From NCBI RefSeq assembly GCF_009908285.1, contig NZ_JAAARM010000010.1:160356-224355 (forward strand): DNA of 64,000 bases, read 5' to 3'. Numbering within the stretch: position 1 is the stretch's first letter; each line of letters starts with the position of its first letter. Origin of the DNA: Pseudomonas sp. Fl4BN1 (lineage in GTDB: Bacteria > Pseudomonadota > Gammaproteobacteria > Pseudomonadales > Pseudomonadaceae). Made by a program: the position numbers and the translations under genes. The notes under the pieces are model-generated. The model made no database searches and was not told the origin of the DNA. It worked only from the letters and a program-made list of their open reading frames with translations. Positions 62,490-64,000 of this stretch are shown piece after piece.

Positions 62490-63458
62490 ATGTCTCCATG
62501 CGCCTTGCTCGAAACCCGGCACGCCAGCACCCAGGCCATCGACCTGGATCAACGGCTGACGTTTTGGGAGGACTACAACGCCAGCACCCTGGTGGGGCTT
62601 AAATGCAACTCCTACGCCGAGGATGGGTTCGCCGCCAGCCAGGACAACCTGCAATTGAGCGCCATGCGCCTGGCCCGCATCGTCGGCAATGAGCATGTGG
62701 TGGAGCGCGACAGTTCGATGATCCGCGGTGTGCCCAAGGAGTCGATCTTCGTGTCCCTGGTTACCGGCAGCGGTTCGTTCTTCTATCAGGACGGCGCCTG
62801 CCAGGTGCTGGAGCCGGGGGAGCTGGTGGTCTATCGCACCGACAAGCCCTACCTGTTCGGCTTTTCCGGGGCGATGCGCCAGTTCATCTTCGATATTCCC
62901 CAGGAGCAGTTCGCCGAACGTTGCCTGAAGCGTTTTGACCGGCCATTGCGGGTCAGCGCCGAAAGCGGGGTCCAGCGTCTGTTGTTGCGCACCTTGGGGG
63001 AGCGTACCCGGGCGTTTTTCCTGCACCCCTTCTGTGAAGAGGCCGATGCCTACCAGGAACAGGCTTTCGAGCTTCTCGCCAGCATCATTGCCGGGCATGT
63101 CGGTGAACGGCCGATCAATGCCCTGAGTGCGTCTTACCTGCTGGCGGCCAAGCAATGCATCCATGACCAGTTGGCCGACCCCGCCCTGAGTTGCGAGCGG
63201 GTGGCGGCCCAGACGGGCATTTCCACCCGGCACCTGGCCCGGCTGTTTGCCCTGGAGGGCCTGGTGCCGAGCCGCTTCATTCTGGAACGGCGCCTGCAAC
63301 AGGCCCGCCAGCTGCTGTGCAGCAGCCAGGGGGCGGGGTTGGATATCAGCGAGGTCGCCTATCGCCATGGTTTTGTCAGTCAGGCGCATTTTGCCCGGGC
63401 GTTCAAGGCGCGTTATCAGCAGACTCCCACCGAGGCCAGAGCCCATGGAGCGGCCTAG
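62490..63458 (+). CDS. AraC-family activator, BenR/AlkS-like ligand domain
   Basis: From ATG 62490 the product has 322 residues. The N-terminal region (about 20-200) is an AraC-binding-like domain of the kind in aromatic-responsive regulators (LARIVGNEHVVERDSSMIRG; GELVVYRTDKPYLFGF). The C-terminus has two helix-turn-helices (LSCERVAAQTGISTRHLARL; ISEVAYRHGFVSQAHFARAF). Divergent placement points to control of the cupin-MFS-dehydrogenase-porin-GMC operon. ATG 62475 is an alternative start. Confidence 0.85.
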   Translation: MSPCALLETRHASTQAIDLDQRLTFWEDYNASTLVGLKCNSYAEDGFAASQDNLQLSAMRLARIVGNEHVVERDSSMIRGVPKESIFVSLVTGSGSFFYQDGACQVLEPGELVVYRTDKPYLFGFSGAMRQFIFDIPQEQFAERCLKRFDRPLRVSAESGVQRLLLRTLGERTRAFFLHPFCEEADAYQEQAFELLASIIAGHVGERPINALSASYLLAAKQCIHDQLADPALSCERVAAQTGISTRHLARLFALEGLVPSRFILERRLQQARQLLCSSQGAGLDISEVAYRHGFVSQAHFARAFKARYQQTPTEARAHGAA

Positions 63459-63480
63459 CCAGGGGGCGCCATGGAATCAT

Positions 63481-63732
63481 TCAGTCCTTGGGGCGCAGGG
63501 GTGGGCGTGGCAAATCCCCAGTGGACTGGGGCCTGGTTAGTCGAGGATCGCCGGGGCAATGACACAGCCCCTCCAGACCACATCTGCGCAACAGCTCATC
63601 CAGTGGTTCCCTGGAAAACCCGGGTGCGTGTAGGGCCTGCTTCCGAAGCAGGGCCGTATGCTGCAAAAGACGGCTGTGGGCGCATTGCCAGAAGCAGATT
63701 TCGTCGAGGTAATCATCGTTATTGCGGTGCAT
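63481..63732 (-). CDS. Small cysteine-containing hypothetical protein
   Basis: The 83-residue frame starts MHRNNDDYLDEICFWQCAHS at 63732 with AAAGGAG six bases ahead, a good start. An ATG two codons earlier is too close to it. Four cysteines (ICFWQC, RRCGLEGLCHC region) and a Pro/Arg-rich tail are notable. No family is recognised. It is convergent with the AraC gene, ending 22 bases beyond its stop. Confidence 0.5.
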   Translation of the reverse strand: MHRNNDDYLDEICFWQCAHSRLLQHTALLRKQALHAPGFSREPLDELLRRCGLEGLCHCPGDPRLTRPQSTGDLPRPPLRPKD

Positions 63733-64000
63733 TGACATCTCCTTTGTCTCAGCAGATATACGGGTCCGGATTAGGGCAAAGCCCGGCCATCGGGGTAGTG
63801 GTCTAGCAGACGGACAGGTCGCGCCGCACGCCTCTCCGACCAGGCAGGGACGTGTTGCAGCGGCACGCAGGGGGTACGGGTCAGTCGAGATGAGCTGGAA
63901 TTCAGGGTCAGGTAGCTGTGAAGAGGATAGGAAACCTTTCGCGGCTATTGGGGCGAATGTGTTGAGCCTGTGCAGGGGGGGACGAAAGGGCAGGCAGGCG
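63733..64000. other. Right edge, no gene seen
   Basis: No frame in the last 268 bases has a start with a ribosome binding site and protein-like content. The promoter of the small gene at 63481-63732 should lie at its left side. Confidence 0.4.

Overview
The window reads as a chromosomal segment of a fluorescent-group Pseudomonas (P. protegens / P. chlororaphis / P. fluorescens type). The reasons are the high GC content, dense small intergenic spaces, an H-NS-like MvaT-family protein, GTAGGAG...GGCTTGCC REP elements, and Pseudomonas-type versions of modABC, galU, gor, ahpC/ahpF and the homoprotocatechuate (hpa) genes. No rRNA, tRNA, CRISPR array, complete insertion sequence or prophage was recognised.

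Region 1-10.5 kb is accessory. It holds many small unassigned genes, two likely frameshifted genes and gaps of lower coding quality, among an outer-membrane-type lipoprotein, a GIDE-like membrane protein, an Aer-type chemoreceptor, a leucine-rich uncharacterised protein and a PL7 polysaccharide (alginate) lyase that lacks a signal peptide. Region 10.4-25 kb is mostly house-keeping: an MliC-like lysozyme inhibitor, a YbjQ-like protein, an ABC-F ATPase, the modABC molybdate importer with a clear ModE-type operator, a nitronate monooxygenase, an alkylation-repair operon (2OG oxygenase, alkB, ada), DUF1883 and lipoprotein genes, and a tsdB-tsdA-like pair of dihaem cytochromes c.

Region 25-34 kb carries galU, gor, a divergent KfrA-like coiled-coil protein / tyrosine recombinase pair, ahpC (preceded by a strong OxyR-type site) and ahpF, gloA, a DUF4946 protein and the MvaT-family protein. 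Region 34-46 kb has a CSS-motif EAL phosphodiesterase, a LysR/EamA divergent pair, hpd with the MarR regulator hpaR, a RarD-like exporter, an aldo-keto reductase, and a glycerate/sugar-diacid module (MFS transporter, cdaR, garK). The transporter gene of that module is interrupted by an in-frame TGA. A 5-unit, 109-bp tandem array of REP doublets separates garK from hpaI.

Region 46.4-55 kb is the meta-cleavage pathway for homoprotocatechuate: hpaG1-G2-E-D-F, then hpaX-H-I on the minus strand, with the activator hpaA divergent. Two tandem TTAAT-TGTTAACG sites lie in the hpaG1/hpaA intergenic space, and a related site lies before hpaR 15 kb away, so HpaR probably ties the two loci together. The hydroxylase genes hpaB/hpaC are not in the window. 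Region 55-64 kb has a DUF1176 protein and a second catabolic cluster: an AraC-type activator divergent from a cupin dioxygenase, MFS transporter, zinc alcohol dehydrogenase, OprB-like porin and GMC flavoprotein oxidoreductase. Its substrate cannot be read from sequence, and it is the best candidate here for an undescribed pathway.
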